DNA from: CAYYBE01 sp964470345
Lineage (GTDB): Bacteria; Babelota; Babeliae; Babelales; Babelaceae
NCBI GenBank assembly: GCA_964470345.1
Contig: CAYYBE010000003.1
Span: forward strand, 58,826 to 122,825
DNA: 64,000 nucleotides
Direction of reading: 5' to 3'
Part shown: piece by piece, positions 24,974 through 34,247 of the stretch
Numbering within the stretch: position 1 is the first letter of the stretch
Layout of the letters: each line of letters opens with the position of its first letter
Notes under the pieces: model-generated
What the model was told of the DNA's origin: nothing
Database searches by the model: none
Seen by the model: the letters and a program-made list of their open reading frames with translations, nothing else
Translations under genes and position numbers: made by a program

Positions 24974-25699
24974 ATGCGTTCACCATATCTTTTGTTAGCA
25001 CTCTGCGGGACAGGATGCGTTACGAGTTTACATTCTTCGCAAGCGCAAGTTGAAAGCAAGCAACTGGCTCAGTCGATTTCACCACAACAAAGCCGTGATA
25101 ATGCGCTTAAGGGATTAAAGAAAGCAGACCAGTTGATTCTAGGTACTCCTTCCGAGAAGAAAGAAGCTCTCGCTCTCTATAAACTTATTGCCGACGTTGC
25201 CGAAGACCAGCGAAAAGATTTGTATAAGACAGGACTCAGAGATGAGATGTGGGAGCGCATTGGCTCAATTGCACGTAATAACGTTGGTTATAGTTATGAA
25301 CGTGGAGAAGGCGTTGCCAAGGATCCAAAGTTTGCTTTAAAAATGTATACAGAAGCAGTACAACTTGGAGATTTGTCGCTGTGGTGGAACTATCGAGCAA
25401 TGTTTAATAAGGCCCGCTGTTTTATGCACGGTATTGGTACTGAAAAGAATCAAAAAGAAGCGCTTGCTTTATTCAATCAAGCAAATGAATGGTATCAACA
25501 ATTTCTGAAACTTAACCCTCTCTTAAAAGACCAGCTTTTTGAAGCTACTATCAAAGCCCGTTTGGCAGAGTTGACCACTGGATCTTCGTATGCAGACAGC
25601 AAGCCAATGGTTGCTATTTCCGTACAGCCTTTTAATGATGAGCCGATTGAGCTTGGTCGGTTTCATAAACTTGATGAGAAGTTTTGCGCGACTGCATAA
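24974..25699 (+). CDS. Exported Sel1-repeat protein 2
   Basis: 241 residues, paralogue of the gene at 24253. The N-terminus (PYLLLALCGTGCVTSLHSSQA) is a signal peptide, possibly lipoprotein-like because of the GC pair, though the lipobox is poor. Sel1-like repeats at about 105-170: IARNNVGYSYERGEGVAKDP.. then KARCFMHGIGTEKNQKEALALF. AAAGGGG stands before the ATG. A hairpin terminator follows. Function unknown. Confidence 0.85.
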   Translation: MRSPYLLLALCGTGCVTSLHSSQAQVESKQLAQSISPQQSRDNALKGLKKADQLILGTPSEKKEALALYKLIADVAEDQRKDLYKTGLRDEMWERIGSIARNNVGYSYERGEGVAKDPKFALKMYTEAVQLGDLSLWWNYRAMFNKARCFMHGIGTEKNQKEALALFNQANEWYQQFLKLNPLLKDQLFEATIKARLAELTTGSSYADSKPMVAISVQPFNDEPIELGRFHKLDEKFCATA

Positions 25700-25730
25700 C
25701 CATGATCTGAGATTTGATTTTATATAGTAA

Positions 25731-25768
25731 AACGCCACAGCCAGCATGATCTGAGCTGTGGCGTTTTT
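25731..25768. terminator. Bidirectional terminator between Sel1 gene 2 and the acetyltransferase
   Basis: Ten-base stem AACGCCACAG / CTGTGGCGTT with T runs on both sides; it touches the stop codon of the minus-strand gene. Confidence 0.85.
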
Positions 25769-26420
25769 AGTTCCAAGCTACAGGCATCACAGGGAGCCCT
25801 CTGGTATCATAGCGGGCGTAAACAACGATATTGCATACTTTTGACCTGTCAGCTGAGCGGGCGAAATTACGCGAAATCATCTCTTTGGTAAACCCGAGTT
25901 TTTCTGCAACACGTTGGCTTGTCCTGTTTTCTTGCTCGCAACGAATTTCGACGCGGTGTGCTTTAAACACCTCAAGAGCATAGAGCGTAAGGGCATGGGC
26001 CGCTTCGGTTGCATAGCCTAAACGTGTGTAATCTTTATGGACCCAATAGCCGATTTCTACAAGTGGCACTGACCAGTCGATAGTACGATAGCCTATTGAC
26101 CCGATGAGTGTTGTACTGTCTTTGAGAAAAATACACAAGTGGAACTGTCGATCAAGTTCGCTTTCTGCAATCATTTGTCGTACAAAAATAGAGGTTTCTG
26201 CGAGCGTTGGTGCCTGCTGAGCCCAGGGCATCCAGGGCTGTAAGCTGTCGAGCGACTGTACAACCGCTTCGTTTAATTGTTTACTATGGTGCTCTTGAAA
26301 GAGCGAGAGCGTGAGACGAGGAGTTTGTATGATGGTTGGCCGTTTTTGCAGTGACGGCCATCTACTACCATCGACCGTGGGTGTGGAGCATTCTTCTGGT
26401 GTTGAAGTTTGTCCGTACAT
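25767..26420 (-). CDS. GNAT acetyltransferase, RimJ/RimL type (1)
   Basis: 217 residues. The GNAT fold is recognised from IIQTPRLTLSLFQ (RimJ/L start), LIGSIGYRTIDW, VEIGYWVHKDYTRLGYATEAAHAL (acetyl-CoA loop, motif A) and HRVEIRCEQENRTSQRVAEKLGFT (motif B). RimJ/RimL enzymes acetylate protein N-termini or small molecules. Last gene of a minus-strand run with a second GNAT and an ABC exporter. It begins with about 25 extra, polar residues before the domain. Confidence 0.85.
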   Translation of the reverse strand: MYGQTSTPEECSTPTVDGSRWPSLQKRPTIIQTPRLTLSLFQEHHSKQLNEAVVQSLDSLQPWMPWAQQAPTLAETSIFVRQMIAESELDRQFHLCIFLKDSTTLIGSIGYRTIDWSVPLVEIGYWVHKDYTRLGYATEAAHALTLYALEVFKAHRVEIRCEQENRTSQRVAEKLGFTKEMISRNFARSADRSKVCNIVVYARYDTRGLPVMPVAWN

Positions 26421-26456
26421 GAGTTTTCCTTACGCCGATTTACGGCTTTTTGTGGG

Positions 26457-27047
26457 TTACCAATCAGCTTTAAGTGGTGGCACTGTTGTGAGTGTATCGT
26501 GCGCATAGACAGCAATGCAAGAGAACGTTCCTTGGGGGAGGCGTTCATAATTTTTCAAATATCCTTCGAAGGTAAAGGCGAGCCGTTCCGGGATAGCGCG
26601 ACTTTTAGTATTGTCTTTGTCGCAACTGATTTCAACACGCGCAGCCTTCAGCTGCTTAAAGCAGTAGAGGGTGAGCGCTTGTGCTGCCTCAGTCATATAT
26701 CCTTTGCCTGTTGCCGACGTTTTGAGCCAATAGGCGATTTCAAAGCGTGGGACATCCCATTTAATATCTCGCAGGCGAATTGACCCGATAAATACGCCGG
26801 TCTCTCGATCGATAATTGACCAAGAAAGCTCTTCGCGCAACATCCAGCGCGCAATTGCTTTTCTGACCCAGGGCAATGATGTGTGCGTCTGTTGTACGGC
26901 AAGTGCCCATGGCATCCAACGACCAATTTCATTTTTTGATTCTTCAAACGCTTCATCAAGCGCTGCCGCATCCGACTCTTCTATCGGGCGAATCAGAAGA
27001 CGTGCCGTGGTAATCGGTGCGGGGATTTCTATTGAGATTGGATTCAT
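26457..27047 (-). CDS. GNAT acetyltransferase, RimJ/RimL type (2)
   Basis: 196 residues, paralogue of the next gene with the same landmarks: ITTARLLIRPI, FIGSIRLRDIKWDVPRFEIAYWL, TGKGYMTEAAQALTLYCF and ARVEISCDKDNTKSRAIPERL. Its start overlaps the ATPase stop (ATGA), so the two are translationally coupled. Substrate unknown; association with an ABC exporter may mean self-protection or modification of an exported compound, but that is a guess. Confidence 0.85.
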   Translation of the reverse strand: MNPISIEIPAPITTARLLIRPIEESDAAALDEAFEESKNEIGRWMPWALAVQQTHTSLPWVRKAIARWMLREELSWSIIDRETGVFIGSIRLRDIKWDVPRFEIAYWLKTSATGKGYMTEAAQALTLYCFKQLKAARVEISCDKDNTKSRAIPERLAFTFEGYLKNYERLPQGTFSCIAVYAHDTLTTVPPLKADW

Positions 27048-28030
27048 ATATCTCTCTTTGTTTGTGCAACCTGTAAGAAATAATCTTCAAGTCGCGGTTT
27101 TTCAATCGAGATATTTGTATAGTGAATCTGTTGTTCTGCAAGCGCATGTAAAAACTGGGCAATTTCATGCTCGCCAATAGCCAGCGATACGGTTTGCCCC
27201 GTTACTTCAGTTGATAATCCAAGCTGGCGCGTGTAGGCAAGTAGGCGCTCAAGTGCCTGATTTTCGTGACTGACAATAAGCCAAACGCGTGATGTTGCAA
27301 TCCGTGCGGCAAGCTCTTCGGGCGTTCCCTGTGCAATGATGGTTCCTTTTTGTAATACTAATACGCGATCGCAGATTTCAGCAACCTCATCCATATTGTG
27401 GGAGGTGAATAAAATCGACACGCACTCTTCTTGTTGTTGACGCAAGATAAAATTACGAATGATATGGGCGCCTTCAGGGTCGATCGATGCGGTTGGTTCA
27501 TCAAGCAAGATAATTTTTGGTTGTGGTAAAAATGCACGTGCAAGCATAGCGCGGGTCATTTGGCCGGCAGAAAGTTCTCGTGCAAATGCGTGGCGCATAT
27601 CGGCAAGTCCGAATGCGTCGATTAAATGCTCGATTCGCTCTTTCATCAACTTCTGTTCCATACCATAGATATTGCCATAGAATGCAAGATTTTCTCCGAT
27701 GGTCATGTTACCGATCAGCTCTGCGTAGGCGGTTGCATAGGTCACCTGTTGCATAATCTCTTGGCGATGGTCTGCAAGTGTTTTCCCAAAATAGCTGATT
27801 GTTCCTGCAGTTGGCGTAAGTACATCAAGGAGCATTTGGATGGTCGTCGTTTTTCCTGATCCATTAACGCCTAAAAAACCAAGAATTTCCCCACAGTTGA
27901 GATCAAAGGAAATATGGTTGACGGCAGTGGTTGCATCTTGTTTCAATGAAAACCATGAAGGGCGCCGGTAAAATGTTTTGGTAACATCTTGTACTGAAAG
28001 GACCGGGTGAGTTCCGTTTTTTGTATGCAT
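27044..28030 (-). CDS. ABC exporter ATP-binding protein
   Basis: 328 residues, DrrA/CcmA-like. Walker A GVNGSGKTT, signature LSAGQMTRAM, Walker B IILLDEPTASIDPEG, switch His in LFTSHNMDEV. The C-terminal 90 residues form the small domain typical of ABC-2 partners. The permease lies just upstream, eight bases apart, and GNAT 2 overlaps the stop. Confidence 0.92.
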   Translation of the reverse strand: MHTKNGTHPVLSVQDVTKTFYRRPSWFSLKQDATTAVNHISFDLNCGEILGFLGVNGSGKTTTIQMLLDVLTPTAGTISYFGKTLADHRQEIMQQVTYATAYAELIGNMTIGENLAFYGNIYGMEQKLMKERIEHLIDAFGLADMRHAFARELSAGQMTRAMLARAFLPQPKIILLDEPTASIDPEGAHIIRNFILRQQQEECVSILFTSHNMDEVAEICDRVLVLQKGTIIAQGTPEELAARIATSRVWLIVSHENQALERLLAYTRQLGLSTEVTGQTVSLAIGEHEIAQFLHALAEQQIHYTNISIEKPRLEDYFLQVAQTKRDI

Positions 28031-28038
28031 AACGACTC

Positions 28039-28824
28039 CTATCGTTCTTGTAATGATTCAAGCCCTGAACGCTTTGCTTTGGTGAATCGTGTGCGAAAGA
28101 CAAAAAACATAGTTGTTGCGTAAAGGTAATTAAGTACGGTACTTGCAGCCAGATATGAAAACGGTACCTCTCCTGTGGTAACAACAAGTCGCATTCCTTC
28201 AAGAATATATGTTTGTGGCAAGCACCACGCGACGATTTGTAGGCTGTGTGGCAAAATTGCAACGGGGTAAAAGACACCGCAAAGGGGAGCGAGCATCCAG
28301 CCAAACATCCAGATCAGTGATTGTGCCTGTCGCCCTAAGGTAAGGATGAACGAGGTCGTGATCAGGGCCATCCACCAGCCGGCGATAAAGAGGTTGATGT
28401 AGCTGGGAATTAAAAACCAGCCGAGCTTCATAATGGAAATGCCATACAAAAGCCAGACCATCGTCATACCAAAACTGACCGTAAAAAGAGATTTTAAAAA
28501 TGCGAGAGCGGTAACGCCTAAAAGCCATTCTGCTGGCTCGAGGGGTGTAGCGAACAGATTCACTAAATTTTTAGACTGTATCTCTTCAACAAGGGCGTAC
28601 GGAATTTCAAGATGGATTCGAGTAATAACCTGTCCAAAAATGAGCCCTGTCAATAACATGAAGGTAAACGGGATTGATGCGCCTTGTTGCATCCAGGTAC
28701 TGGTCATACCGAAGATGATGATATCAAGCAGAGGCCAGTAGATAATGTCTGAAAAACGAAAAAGATCACGGTACATTACCATGAGATGGCGCCAAAAAAG
28801 TGCCTTTATTCGATAGGTTGTCAT
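28039..28824 (-). CDS. ABC-2 type transporter permease
   Basis: 261 residues with about six membrane helices and the ABC-2 shape: a cytosolic start (LFWRHLMVMYRDLFRFSDI), then helices, with PVAILPHSLQIVAWCLPQTYILEGMR near the end, the conserved ABC-2 P-x-x-x-P block. First gene of the exporter operon; AAGGAG before the ATG. Pairs with the ATPase at 27044. Confidence 0.88.
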   Translation of the reverse strand: MTTYRIKALFWRHLMVMYRDLFRFSDIIYWPLLDIIIFGMTSTWMQQGASIPFTFMLLTGLIFGQVITRIHLEIPYALVEEIQSKNLVNLFATPLEPAEWLLGVTALAFLKSLFTVSFGMTMVWLLYGISIMKLGWFLIPSYINLFIAGWWMALITTSFILTLGRQAQSLIWMFGWMLAPLCGVFYPVAILPHSLQIVAWCLPQTYILEGMRLVVTTGEVPFSYLAASTVLNYLYATTMFFVFRTRFTKAKRSGLESLQER

Positions 28825-28918
28825 AGACGAGCTTCTCCTTCAGAAAAAAAGATACTCTTAGTATGACAGAAACTAAGAGTACCTGTATAGAATGTTATAT
28901 GCTCTTTGCAGAGCCTCT

Positions 28919-29149
28919 TTATTGCTCTGGGTCTGTGTCTGGCAGAGGTTCAATGTCTGGATCAGGTGTTTGCGGACGAGGTCCTTCTGGCTGCGGCCCT
29001 TCGCCTTCAGGTAGTGGGCTTGGCCGAGGAACTGGACATGCGCAAGGCTCCATTTGTTCCAGTACGGTAAGTTCTGTTTGTTCGGACCAGGCGATGCTGT
29101 TTACTACAAGCAACAGTCCCAGAGAAAAGAAATACAAAGTTTTTTTCAT
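28919..29149 (-). CDS. Small exported proline-rich protein
   Basis: 76 residues from the ATG at 29149. Signal peptide (TLYFFSLGLLLVVNSIAWS), then a short segment with a CAC pair and a tail of Pro, Glu, Gly and Asp (PLPEGEGPQPEGPRPQ and PDTDPEQ). Function unknown. The in-frame ATG at 29218 is less likely because it would bury the signal peptide and overlap the AAA+ gene. Confidence 0.6.
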   Translation of the reverse strand: MKKTLYFFSLGLLLVVNSIAWSEQTELTVLEQMEPCACPVPRPSPLPEGEGPQPEGPRPQTPDPDIEPLPDTDPEQ

Positions 29150-29162
29150 AGAACGTTCTCGG

Positions 29163-30461
29163 TTAAAATGCTGATGAGTTATTGTGTCGATTTCCAAGTT
29201 CCCCAAGGTGGTGAGCATTCAGTATAACATTACTGACCAATAAAAACTTCTGTGCCATCGACTCAAGGCGTGGCCAATTTGTCCAGCTATAGATCTTATC
29301 ACAAGCTTTTTGGAAGTAGCCGCTCACTCCTTCGTAATAGGATGACGCCTGCTCTTCGCCCAATTGCTTGTTAATATCCCGACGATTATTAGCAGTAATA
29401 ATTGCATCAAGATCGGTACTACTTAACGCTTTATTTGTTCTGCGTACTAACACGGCTCCAATGGTACGAATGACTTCTTCAATACTTCTAATACTGTAAC
29501 CACTCGATTTTTTAACAAGATCATTTACGAGTTCGGGAGCGAACTCAAGATGGTGTTGTTGCATATAAAAGCTAATAACAGCTTTGCGGCTTTCAGCATC
29601 GGGGTGCCCGATTTCAACCGTATTGATACCAAAGCGATCGAGAAAGGTTTTGTCGAGTCGATCAAAGTGGTTTGTTGCGCAGATGACGCAAACGCGTGCA
29701 TCATTTTTATACTCATCTAAACAGAGCCATAATGTTTGCAGTGCGGCCTGCTGTTCGCCCCGTGTTTCTAAGGTGTTTTCACGTGCGATTGCATCGACTT
29801 CATCAAAGAAGATGACGGTAGGTCTTCCTGTTTCCGTAGCAGTTTTTGCTGCTCTGCTAAACGTTTCATCAATAGATTGTGATCCTTGCCCTTGGTAGGT
29901 TGTGATAATACGTGAACCTTTTACCAAGATAAAGTTACAATCGGCATCTCGGGCGATAGCTCCTGCTAGGGTACTTTTTCCGTTTCCAGGAGGACCGTAC
30001 AAGATTAAGCGTCGTTGAAAGAGATTGTTTGTTGTACTAATATCACTTTGTTTAAGTTGATCAATAAACCAGAATACTTTGTCAGGTATGGTTCCAACCA
30101 TGCCGGCAATGGTGCGAGTATCAGAGGTTAATATTGGTTCTTCGTTTTTAATCTTTGATGAGAACCAATCTTTAAAAGGGATTTTTGATTTGTTGTAGCC
30201 GACTTTGAGCGCTTGTGGCTCTTCGGTAAGTTTTAGATCGATTTCTAAGGGAATTGTTGCTTTGGCAGGAGCTGGGATTACCAGATCTTTTACTGGTACT
30301 GTTGGGGTCGCTTGCTTGCCTGCAGGGGTTGGCGCGTCAGGGGCTTTTATGTCGATTGTTGCAGGGGTTTTGGCTACCTCTTCTTTTGCATGGAGAGAAC
30401 CGAGCATTGTTGCAAGAACAACAAAGGCTGAGGTGCGGAGCAACAGGTGGTGAAGGTTCAT
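29163..30461 (-). CDS. AAA+ ATPase with an export signal
   Basis: 432 residues. The ATPase module (about residues 125-370) is complete: Walker A GPPGNGKST, Walker B VIFFDEVDA, sensor 1 CATNHF, arginine finger in FLDRFG, and a C-terminal helical lid. It resembles the FtsH/katanin class. Unusually, the protein starts with a hydrophobic signal-like stretch (LLLRTSAFVVLATMLGSLHA) and a 70-residue Pro/Ala/Thr-rich linker, as in exported proteins here, and there is no second membrane helix or protease domain. The start at 30461 has GAGG eight bases upstream; 30467 has it only two bases away. Role unknown; ATP is normally absent from the periplasm. Confidence 0.85.
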   Translation of the reverse strand: MNLHHLLLRTSAFVVLATMLGSLHAKEEVAKTPATIDIKAPDAPTPAGKQATPTVPVKDLVIPAPAKATIPLEIDLKLTEEPQALKVGYNKSKIPFKDWFSSKIKNEEPILTSDTRTIAGMVGTIPDKVFWFIDQLKQSDISTTNNLFQRRLILYGPPGNGKSTLAGAIARDADCNFILVKGSRIITTYQGQGSQSIDETFSRAAKTATETGRPTVIFFDEVDAIARENTLETRGEQQAALQTLWLCLDEYKNDARVCVICATNHFDRLDKTFLDRFGINTVEIGHPDAESRKAVISFYMQQHHLEFAPELVNDLVKKSSGYSIRSIEEVIRTIGAVLVRRTNKALSSTDLDAIITANNRRDINKQLGEEQASSYYEGVSGYFQKACDKIYSWTNWPRLESMAQKFLLVSNVILNAHHLGELGNRHNNSSAF

Positions 30462-30644
30462 TGTCATTGCCTCATGTGGTTGATGGTTGCAGTTGATAAC
30501 AACATATTATCCTTAGTATACAGGCTTTTTAATGACGTGCAAAGACACGAATTGTGTGCTCAAATAGACGGAAAAGATTCTGTTTGCATGAAAATAGTTT
30601 GAATGCGAAAAAATATTTTCTGCCAGAACTGTTAGACGCGGCTA

Positions 30645-32354
30645 TTACCAGCCGCCTCCGCCTCCACCGCCTCCCCCACCGCCCGAGGAGCCGCCTCCTC
30701 CTGATCCTGAAGAAGATCCAGGCATGGTAGTTGATGAAGAGATGCTCGAGCTCAGGGAGTTTTGTAAACTTGAGGCAAATGCGGGCATTGTTTCAACGGT
30801 GAATGGTGCCCCCATAAACCAGACGGGAGTATACGGGTGCCCCTCGGCTTGGAGCTTGGCAAAAACTGGGGTGAACTGCTTGGTCCACTGTTTTTCTACC
30901 CCAAGTGCCATTGCATAGGGTAAATAGGTTTCATAGAGTTCTGGGGTTCTGGTTGGGGGAGTACCTATAATTTGTAAGCGTTCAGTCTCTGTTGTTGCCA
31001 AAAAGAGCTTAAAGCCTTCTATCTCTTGCATGATTTTTCTGCCTGCGGGAGTATAAGAGCGAATTAACGGGAAAAGCAGGAGCAATAGGGGCAGAATCCC
31101 CCAGGAAAACCATGGGGTAAGCAAGAAGAGATTAATCAGAGCCAATGCTATAAGACTGATACCTCCAAGAAAAAGATACCGAGTCGAAAAACAGTGGTCA
31201 TACGCTTGTGATACAAAAAAGGTGAGTTGGGAGATTGTCTTTGCAACGGTTGGCCTCTCTTTTTCTGAAAGCTCGATACGCTCGTTTGTTGCAAAGATTT
31301 TTAAGACAAGCGCGGTGCTAGCGCTTGGTGTACGGGAGCTTGTTGCAGATTCAGGCTGCTTTTTTTGTACAAGCGTATACCGTTTTGACAAAAATTGTGG
31401 TTCATAGGAAATTGTCAGAAAGCCTTCGACTGCCGCTTGCACCGTTGCAATGCTTAAAAGTTTGGTTGGCTGTGCCAATAAGTGTCCACGTGCAACATAG
31501 TAAACTTCTGCTGCAGACATGCTGGTGGGAGGGGTAAATAGGGGAATAATCGTGCCAAAGTTGCGCGTTTTTCTAACTTTTATCAAGAGCGCGAGATAGA
31601 GAACAAACCAAAGCATAAGCAAGAAAAGCATAATCAAAAGTTGATAATTATCTTGCACGAAATACCAAAAGTTCATCCAAGCAGTTGGTGGGGGGATACT
31701 ACCTTTAGGCCACGTCACCACAATCGTGAGCCCTTCTCGTACACCAAGCGGGGCGGTGGTGGCAAACTGTGCAACGCCGTCGGCAGTAACCTGTGCTGCG
31801 TACGCGGTTCCCTTGGCGCCCTGTGGTCCTGTATATGCTTCCACATGAATCTTGTGAGGATCCAGCTGTTGCGGGAGGGTTACGGTAGCAGTTACTTTGT
31901 CGATGGGTAAGCGCCAGCCATTACCGGTCACATTCCAATAGAGTTCATCATGACTTTCAAAAAAGCCGAGCTGCCTCTTGGTTGTGTACATAAGACTATA
32001 CGTATGCATGCCGGGTGACAGAATCATGTCTCGGTCACCAATAATAATGGTGACCCCGTTATGGTGCTCTTTAATCTGATAAGGTTCTGGATTTGTGTCA
32101 CGGGTTATCTTCTGGAGCGAAAACCGAATGTTGTAATGGGTTCCCCAATCGCCTGTATAGCTGGTAGGAAAGTCCCGAAAAATGCCGTGCCGTATCTGCT
32201 CGCCTGCGCTTACAACGGTAATTGTTTCTGTCACCGACATCGACCCATCAGTACGAATCGCGATAGCACTGTGAAACGAGCTGATACGCTCGCTTGCGAT
32301 ACTAGAGGTTGGAACGAGTAGCCAGGCAATGGCCGCTATAAGACGAATATTCAT
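30645..32354 (-). CDS. DUF2207 membrane protein with glycine-rich tail
   Basis: 569 residues. A signal peptide is followed by an Ig-like extracellular domain (SVTETITVVSAGEQIRHGIFRDFP is the classic DUF2207 start), a membrane helix (LLIMLFLLMLWFVLYLALLI), a cytosolic part, and two more helices. The C-terminus is a long Gly/Ser run ending in Trp, seen in many DUF2207 proteins. Role unknown; it follows lemA by six bases, a pairing common in bacteria. Confidence 0.9.
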   Translation of the reverse strand: MNIRLIAAIAWLLVPTSSIASERISSFHSAIAIRTDGSMSVTETITVVSAGEQIRHGIFRDFPTSYTGDWGTHYNIRFSLQKITRDTNPEPYQIKEHHNGVTIIIGDRDMILSPGMHTYSLMYTTKRQLGFFESHDELYWNVTGNGWRLPIDKVTATVTLPQQLDPHKIHVEAYTGPQGAKGTAYAAQVTADGVAQFATTAPLGVREGLTIVVTWPKGSIPPPTAWMNFWYFVQDNYQLLIMLFLLMLWFVLYLALLIKVRKTRNFGTIIPLFTPPTSMSAAEVYYVARGHLLAQPTKLLSIATVQAAVEGFLTISYEPQFLSKRYTLVQKKQPESATSSRTPSASTALVLKIFATNERIELSEKERPTVAKTISQLTFFVSQAYDHCFSTRYLFLGGISLIALALINLFLLTPWFSWGILPLLLLLFPLIRSYTPAGRKIMQEIEGFKLFLATTETERLQIIGTPPTRTPELYETYLPYAMALGVEKQWTKQFTPVFAKLQAEGHPYTPVWFMGAPFTVETMPAFASSLQNSLSSSISSSTTMPGSSSGSGGGGSSGGGGGGGGGGGW

Positions 32355-32360
32355 AGACCC

Positions 32361-32909
32361 TTAAAATGATACGCGGGGAGTTTCACGCTCAGTAGTAGGA
32401 ATCTCAAAGTACGCTTCTTTTTGGAAGCCAGTAACGCCGGCGACAAGATTTGAAGGGAAAACGGTGACTGCAATATTATAATTTCTTGTTGCACCATTAT
32501 AGTAACGACGAGAAAGTTGAATGTCTTGCTCGAGATCAGACAAACTCTTTTGCAGCGCCATAAAGTTTTCATTAGCTTTAAGTTGTGGGTAATTTTCAAC
32601 AACGGCAAAGAGTGTGCGTAAGGTTTGGGTGAGGCCGGTCTCTGCTTCTGATTTTGCTTGAACCGTACTTGCTTGCATGGATGATGCACGCATCGTAGCG
32701 ATTTTTTCTAAAATCTCTTTTTCATGCAAACCATATTGTTTGACCGTTGCAATAAGATTAGGAATCAGGTCATAGCGCCGTTTGAGCTGGACGTCGATAC
32801 CGCTCCATGCCTCTTTGACCAGTGCTTGTAAACTGACCAGGCGATTGTACATGAAAATCGAAACAATAACGAGTAGCACAATGCCGATGCCCACAATCAT
32901 AAGTACCAT
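32361..32909 (-). CDS. lemA: LemA family membrane protein
   Basis: 182 residues. One N-terminal membrane helix, then the helical LemA domain: NRLVSLQALVKEAWSGIDVQLKRRYDLIPNLI is diagnostic, as is ENYPQLKANENFMALQ. LemA is linked to envelope stress through HtpX in other bacteria; an htpX gene is at 41668. AGGAG before the ATG. First gene of a two-gene operon with DUF2207. Confidence 0.95.
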   Translation of the reverse strand: MVLMIVGIGIVLLVIVSIFMYNRLVSLQALVKEAWSGIDVQLKRRYDLIPNLIATVKQYGLHEKEILEKIATMRASSMQASTVQAKSEAETGLTQTLRTLFAVVENYPQLKANENFMALQKSLSDLEQDIQLSRRYYNGATRNYNIAVTVFPSNLVAGVTGFQKEAYFEIPTTERETPRVSF

Positions 32910-33066
32910 ATTTTCTCCTAACTTTTATGGTTTTCTCTTTCCCTAGTTGTACCATAGGGGTGAATGTAAGAGCAAGTTTTTTGGTGAAGTGTTGCACACC
33001 GGCGAATCTTTTGCTTATGGTGATTGATAGTGAAAGTACAATTTTTTATTTTAAAGGAGTGGTTGT

Positions 33067-34218
33067 ATGCGTAAACTTTCTATCAAAATTTTGGTGGTGG
33101 TTGGTCTGATTATTGCTGGGCTATTTGTATGGCGGCAGTTGAATGGGCAGGAAAAATTGCGAGATAAAATTCAGCTACAACAGGCATTGACGAGTGTCCA
33201 TGTACGAGTATTTAGTCAGGAAAATCTTTTACTCACTCCAGTGAACGCCCAAGATAAGGCTGCTTGGGGAGAAGTCTTGGATGAAATCCGAAAGTTCGTT
33301 GTCGCAGACGATCCGTCTTTGATAAAAGATTTTGTTGCAATCACTGACATAAATATGCGCTTGCTTACAACGCTTAATGAAATGTATCAACAAATCTCAG
33401 CAGGGCAAGATGGTCTTAAAGGGAAAAAGGTTAATGTTGCAAAAATTAACTTTATAGAACTTATTACAAAGATGGAGAAAAATCTGTCGGCTCCTCAAGC
33501 TCAGTTGGGTGTGATCCAGCAGAATCTTGATAAGACGCTCAAAACATATAGGAAGTCCATTTCATCTAGAATGAAATCCATGTTTGGTCGTAAAGAGAAA
33601 GGTGATTCCTGTGAGCTGCTGATAACCTTTGCGTTGAGTATTGATACGGCTCTACAGAAAGTTGCAAACGATATTGGTACCCTTTTGGGGAAAAAAATTA
33701 CTGAAGTAGCTGCAACGGTATTTAGCGCTGAAAATATAATATTTACCGACATTTCTCCACGAGATAAAAGAACTTGGGAGAGATTACTTGAAGAAGTATC
33801 TGCTTTTGTGACGTATCAAAATAAAGAAGCTTTAGGCGATTATACGGTGCTTGCAAATGCAAGCTCTCAGGTTATAACAGCACTGCAACATTTGTATGCA
33901 AAATTAAAAAAGGGATTACCATTAGATCCAGACAAGATGGAACGAATCAAAAACTTCAATGCTGGCAAGGTTAATGTGACTGACATAACCTCTTCATTAC
34001 GAGAAGATCTTGCATCATCTATGCATCAAGTGTCACAAATGCGACAATCTCTTGAGCAAAAAGTGGCAAAGTTTACCAAAGATACTCCGGATTCAATCAA
34101 GGCGGCGACAAGGCTTTTGGTGATATTTGCAACGACGCTTGATACGACTATTCAGCAGATTGTTAATGAAGTAGCAACACTTTTTCCTAAATTTGAGTTT
34201 GCTGTTCGCAGAATGTAA
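33067..34218 (+). CDS. Membrane-anchored protein with a duplicated unknown domain
   Basis: 383 residues; I recognise no family. An N-terminal membrane helix (ILVVVGLIIAGLFVW) precedes two copies of a mainly helical domain, about residues 44-210 and 214-380. Both begin VFSxEN and continue with a DK-x-x-W box, LxExxxFV, and end with a T-L-D/IDT helix. Copy 1 has GRKEKGDS, which recurs as GKEKGDAS in the downstream protein. AAAGGAG starts the gene. It precedes the single-copy relative by 29 bases, so both are in one operon. Confidence 0.75.
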   Translation: MRKLSIKILVVVGLIIAGLFVWRQLNGQEKLRDKIQLQQALTSVHVRVFSQENLLLTPVNAQDKAAWGEVLDEIRKFVVADDPSLIKDFVAITDINMRLLTTLNEMYQQISAGQDGLKGKKVNVAKINFIELITKMEKNLSAPQAQLGVIQQNLDKTLKTYRKSISSRMKSMFGRKEKGDSCELLITFALSIDTALQKVANDIGTLLGKKITEVAATVFSAENIIFTDISPRDKRTWERLLEEVSAFVTYQNKEALGDYTVLANASSQVITALQHLYAKLKKGLPLDPDKMERIKNFNAGKVNVTDITSSLREDLASSMHQVSQMRQSLEQKVAKFTKDTPDSIKAATRLLVIFATTLDTTIQQIVNEVATLFPKFEFAVRRM

Positions 34219-34247
34219 ACAGAATTGAGACATAAAGGAGTAGCGAG

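Noticed and set aside
24974..25050. Lipoprotein signal in Sel1 protein 2
   Set aside because: The residue before the Cys pair does not fit a lipobox; an ordinary signal peptide is just as likely.
30645..30720. Glycine run in DUF2207 as a novel feature
   Set aside because: Gly-rich C-terminal tails are usual in this family.
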